The notes under the pieces are model-generated. The model ran no database searches and was not told the origin of the DNA. It was given only the letters and a program-made list of their open reading frames with translations. Of a DNA stretch of 8,686 nucleotides, positions 6,089 through 8,686 are shown piece after piece. Source of the stretch: Candidatus Latescibacterota bacterium. Lineage in GTDB: Bacteria; Latescibacterota; MVCY01. Within the stretch, counting starts at the first letter, position 1. Every line of letters begins with the position of its first letter. The DNA lies in the NCBI GenBank assembly GCA_030669445.1, contig DAOVDP010000043.1, forward strand, positions 1 through 8,686, in the 5' to 3' direction. A program made the translations under genes and the position numbers.

Positions 6089-7444
6089 TTGGAAACCAGA
6101 CCGAAGGCGTCGTTTTTTTCCATCGGTTGTAAACTCAACCAATATGAAACTGAGGGACTTAAAGAGTGTTTTCGCTCAGAGGGATTCGAGGTTATCCCTT
6201 TTGGTCAGAAAGCCGATGTAGTGGTAGTCAACACCTGTACGGTCACGACCAAGGGCGACCGTAGCTCTCGACAAGCCCTGCGGAGAGCGGTCAAAAATTC
6301 TCCAGGGGCCATTGTGGCTGCGGTGGGCTGTTACGCCCAGATCTCTCCTCAGCAGCTCGCTTCTATCCCGGGAATCGACCTGGTAGTGGGAACAAGCAAA
6401 AGAGAACACCTCGTCGAACTTTTAAGGCAAAGACAACAAAATCCAGGTGACAGACCTCTTGTTTGCCGGGGAAAATTCTCAGGTTTCCAGAGCTTTGACA
6501 TTAGAGGTTTTGACCGCCACACTCGGGCCTTTGTTAAGGTTCAAGAAGGTTGTGACAACCATTGTGCCTATTGCATCGTTCCTTATGCCAGAGGACCGAG
6601 CAGGAGCAGGCCCTTAGGGGATACCCTCCAACAGATTAATCGTCTGGTTAACCGAGGTTACCAGGAGATCGTCCTAACTGGAATCTGCCTGGGGAGTTAC
6701 GGATTGGACCTCCTTTCAGACGGCCAGAGAATAAATCTTAGGGAGCTGGTGAAGAGATTAGAAGAGCTGAAGGGACTGGCAAGATACCGTTTAAGCTCTA
6801 TCGAGCCCAGCTACATCTCTGAGGAACTGGTGAACCTGCTGTACAGCTCGCCAAAATTCTGCCGCCATCTGCACATCCCGCTTCAAAGCGGAGACACAGA
6901 GGTATTGGAGAAAATGGGCCGTCCTTACTCGGCGGAAGAGTACCGGGATCTGCTCTGGATGCTTAAGACACAGATGCCGGATCTGGCAATAGGAGCAGAT
7001 GTTATCGTGGGTTTTCCCGGGGAAACCCACGACCACTTCCAGAATACCTACAGGTTGATTCAAAACCTTCCCCTCAGCTATCTTCATGTGTTCAGATTCT
7101 CTCCCCGAAAGGGGACGGCTGCTTACCAGATGGAAGATCGGGTAGACGATTACACTAAAAAACTCAGAAGTCAGAAACTAAGAGAACTTGACCGGGAAAA
7201 GAGAAGAGCGTTCACAAGTTCCTTTCTGGGGCGAAGTCTGCCCGTGCTTTTTGAGACCAGCAGAGATAAACAGACCGGACTGTTGACCGGCCTTACCGGT
7301 AATTACATCCGAGTGCTGGCAGAGAGCTCTGATGAACTTATGAACCGGATAGTGAAGGTGAGGCTAGAGAGGATTCAGGGGGAAAAGGTGAGCGGGAAAG
7401 TTGAACACTTAGGAACAGTTGAGGCAGCACCCCTGATGGCATAG
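6089..7444 (+). CDS. mtaB: tRNA (N6-threonylcarbamoyladenosine(37)-C2)-methylthiotransferase MtaB
   Basis: A radical-SAM enzyme that inserts a methylthio group into t6A37 of ANN-decoding tRNAs, giving ms2t6A. The 451 residues are of family length. The N-terminal UPF0004 domain carries the auxiliary-cluster cysteines Cys14 (SIGCKLNQYE), Cys50 (NTCTVT) and Cys81 (VGCYAQ). The radical-SAM triad is Cys155, Cys159 and Cys162 in GCDNHCAYCIVPYARG. HIPLQSG and DVIVGFPGET follow, and a TRAM RNA-binding domain spans about 380-445. GCKLNQYET and NTCTVTTKGDRSSRQ favour MtaB over MiaB and RimO. The start is TTG, the only plausible one nearby, preceded by GAAGAG four bases away and AAGGAG sixteen away, so translation is likely coupled to rpsA. 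A paralogue, miaB, follows after 45 bases. Cys200 in LTGICLGSYG replaces the His often seen there. Confidence 0.93.
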   Translation: METRPKASFFSIGCKLNQYETEGLKECFRSEGFEVIPFGQKADVVVVNTCTVTTKGDRSSRQALRRAVKNSPGAIVAAVGCYAQISPQQLASIPGIDLVVGTSKREHLVELLRQRQQNPGDRPLVCRGKFSGFQSFDIRGFDRHTRAFVKVQEGCDNHCAYCIVPYARGPSRSRPLGDTLQQINRLVNRGYQEIVLTGICLGSYGLDLLSDGQRINLRELVKRLEELKGLARYRLSSIEPSYISEELVNLLYSSPKFCRHLHIPLQSGDTEVLEKMGRPYSAEEYRDLLWMLKTQMPDLAIGADVIVGFPGETHDHFQNTYRLIQNLPLSYLHVFRFSPRKGTAAYQMEDRVDDYTKKLRSQKLRELDREKRRAFTSSFLGRSLPVLFETSRDKQTGLLTGLTGNYIRVLAESSDELMNRIVKVRLERIQGEKVSGKVEHLGTVEAAPLMA

Positions 7445-7489
7445 CTTTCCTTTACTGCGTGTTTCCTTGGTATTCGGAATGCATTTGAG

Positions 7490-8686
7490 ATGAAATCGAA
7501 GCAATTTTATATCGAGACCTACGGCTGCCAGATGAACCAGGCCGATTCTGAGCTAATCAGCAGTATTCTCCTCGATACAGGTTACCAGCCGGCACAGATG
7601 GAGGAAGCCGACGTCATCTTGCTGAATACCTGTGCAGTCAGGGAGCATGCAGAACAGAGGGTGCTGGGCAGGATCAGCCAGTTGCGCCGTCTCAAGTTGA
7701 GGAAACCTGAGTTGATTTTGGCAGTGGTGGGCTGTATGGCCCAGAGGTTGGGACGGAAACTTGCAGAGAAGAATCCCTCTGTAAATCTGATTGCTGGCCC
7801 AGACAGCTACCGGCAGCTTCCTGGGATGATCGAGGCCTCTGGCAATGGTCGCCCGTTCGTTAAGACTGAGCTGGCCTCTCAGGAGACCTATTCGGACATC
7901 ACCCCCTGCCGTCAAGAAAAGGTACGGGCTTGGGTGCCGATTATGCGCGGATGTAACAACTTTTGCTCTTACTGTGTGGTTCCTTATGTCCGAGGCAGAG
8001 AGAGAAGCATCTCCCACCTTCACATCCTGAGAGAGATCTTAAGGCTTGCCGAACAAGGATACAAGGAGGTGACCCTCTTGGGGCAGAATGTGAACTCCTA
8101 TCGAGACGGCCAGGTAGATTTTGCTGAGCTTCTCAGGCTCATCGACCAGAATACGGGGATACCCCGCCTCCGGTTTTTGAGTCCTCATCCTAAGGATGTA
8201 TCCGAGAGAGTATTAGCGGTGATGGCAGAGGGGAAAAGTATCTGTGAGCACCTTCATCTCCCCCTACAGTCCGGGTCAACCAAGATACTGCAGAGGATGC
8301 AACGAGGTTACACTGCAGAACAGTTTCTTGACCTGGTGAGTCGGGCCAGAGAGGCTATCAACGGACTGGCGCTGAGCACAGACATCATTGTGGGTTTTCC
8401 CGGAGAGACGGAAGAGGACTTCCAGGAAACATTGAAGTCAGTGCAAGAGATTCAGTTTGACTCTGCCTTCACTTATCGTTATTCTCCCCGCCGAGGAACC
8501 CAGGCCTTTGATCTGCCCGACGATGTGCCTCCAGAAGAGAAACGGCAGCGACTGGAGAGGTTGATTTCGCTGCAGCGTCAAATAATGGCAAAGAAACAGA
8601 GGAACTTAGTCGGATCCCGTCTGGAGGTGTTGGTAGAGAAGACAAACAGAAGGGGAAACCTGCTGGGTAAAACCAGAACTGACCGG
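7490..8686 (+). CDS. miaB: tRNA-2-methylthio-N6-dimethylallyladenosine synthase MiaB, 3'-truncated by window edge
   Basis: A radical-SAM methylthiotransferase that converts i6A37 to ms2i6A37 in tRNAs reading UNN codons. 399 codons are present with no stop before the window ends, so about 40-50 residues (most of the TRAM domain) are missing. Auxiliary-cluster cysteines are Cys13 (YGCQMNQADSE), Cys48 (NTCAVREHAEQR) and Cys82 (VGCMAQR). The radical-SAM triad is Cys155, Cys159 and Cys162 in RGCNNFCSYCVVPYVRGRERS. LLGQNVNSY, HLPLQSGS and DIIVGFPGETEEDF are also typical. YGCQMN and NTCAVRE-x-AE distinguish MiaB from MtaB. The ATG at 7490 is 45 bases after the mtaB stop, with only a modest GGA upstream as ribosome binding site. 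Its substrate base is prenylated by MiaA with DMAPP, a product of IspH encoded upstream; miaA itself is not in the window. Confidence 0.94.
   Translation, partial: MKSKQFYIETYGCQMNQADSELISSILLDTGYQPAQMEEADVILLNTCAVREHAEQRVLGRISQLRRLKLRKPELILAVVGCMAQRLGRKLAEKNPSVNLIAGPDSYRQLPGMIEASGNGRPFVKTELASQETYSDITPCRQEKVRAWVPIMRGCNNFCSYCVVPYVRGRERSISHLHILREILRLAEQGYKEVTLLGQNVNSYRDGQVDFAELLRLIDQNTGIPRLRFLSPHPKDVSERVLAVMAEGKSICEHLHLPLQSGSTKILQRMQRGYTAEQFLDLVSRAREAINGLALSTDIIVGFPGETEEDFQETLKSVQEIQFDSAFTYRYSPRRGTQAFDLPDDVPPEEKRQRLERLISLQRQIMAKKQRNLVGSRLEVLVEKTNRRGNLLGKTRTDR

Noticed and set aside
6686..6703. Cys200 in LTGICLGSYG of MtaB as an extra cluster ligand
   Set aside because: Position 200 varies in the family and all six expected cluster cysteines are present; one substitution does not support a new cofactor.
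7553..8023. 156-codon minus-strand open frame inside miaB
   Set aside because: It is antisense to clear miaB motifs (NTCAVRE, radical-SAM cysteines) and its translation resembles no family; it is a shadow of the coding strand.

Overview
The window is a compact, all plus-strand housekeeping block with about 50% GC by eye. The order is xylulokinase (5' end cut off) - cytidylate kinase (cmk) - PlsC-type acyltransferase - repeat-bearing gap - ispH - rpsA - mtaB - miaB (3' end cut off). Every long open frame is a recognisable conserved family. I see no tRNA, rRNA, CRISPR array, transposase, phage or defence gene. The clearest accessory-type element is one short palindromic repeat between plsC and ispH.

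Organism: cmk-plsC-ispH-rpsA is an order I associate with Clostridia-like and Chloroflexota-like bacteria. In several Clostridia IspH and S1 are fused, but here they are separate genes. The S1 protein has six S1 domains plus a long charged tail, rather than the shorter four-domain Bacillus-type protein. The intergenic repeat, with ends reading GTCATTGCGAG / CTCGCAATGAC, is of a kind I know from Dehalococcoidia and other anaerobic or environmental genomes. My best inference is an uncultured anaerobic Chloroflexota (Dehalococcoidia-like) or a related lineage. This rests on memory of gene order and repeats, not on a search.

Layout: (1) 1-2715 is a tight unit. The xylB stop overlaps the cmk start (ATGA), and the plsC frame is open across the cmk stop and probably begins at a non-standard ATT. 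(2) 2716-3037 is the only non-coding stretch over 300 bases. It holds the palindromic repeat, then an AT-richer leader with an extended -10-like element. (3) 3038-6077 is ispH and rpsA, separated by 55 bases that contain a strong hairpin and a near-perfect Shine-Dalgarno sequence. (4) 6089-8686 holds two paralogous radical-SAM methylthiotransferases, MtaB and MiaB, which modify the base next to the tRNA anticodon.

How the genes fit together: cmk supplies CDP/dCDP, PlsC makes phosphatidic acid (CTP, derived from CDP, then activates it), IspH finishes isoprenoid precursor synthesis, S1 loads mRNA on the ribosome, and MtaB and MiaB tune decoding. IspH, MtaB and MiaB are all [4Fe-4S] enzymes, which suits an anaerobic life. 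MiaB acts on an isopentenylated tRNA base whose prenyl group comes from the pathway IspH completes.

I found no obviously new system. The observations most worth a second look are an in-frame A8 slippery run at the 3' end of rpsA, where a -1 slip would fuse S1 to MtaB; the missing conventional start codon for full-length PlsC; the hairpin ahead of the rpsA ribosome binding site; and a duplicated module in the S1 tail.
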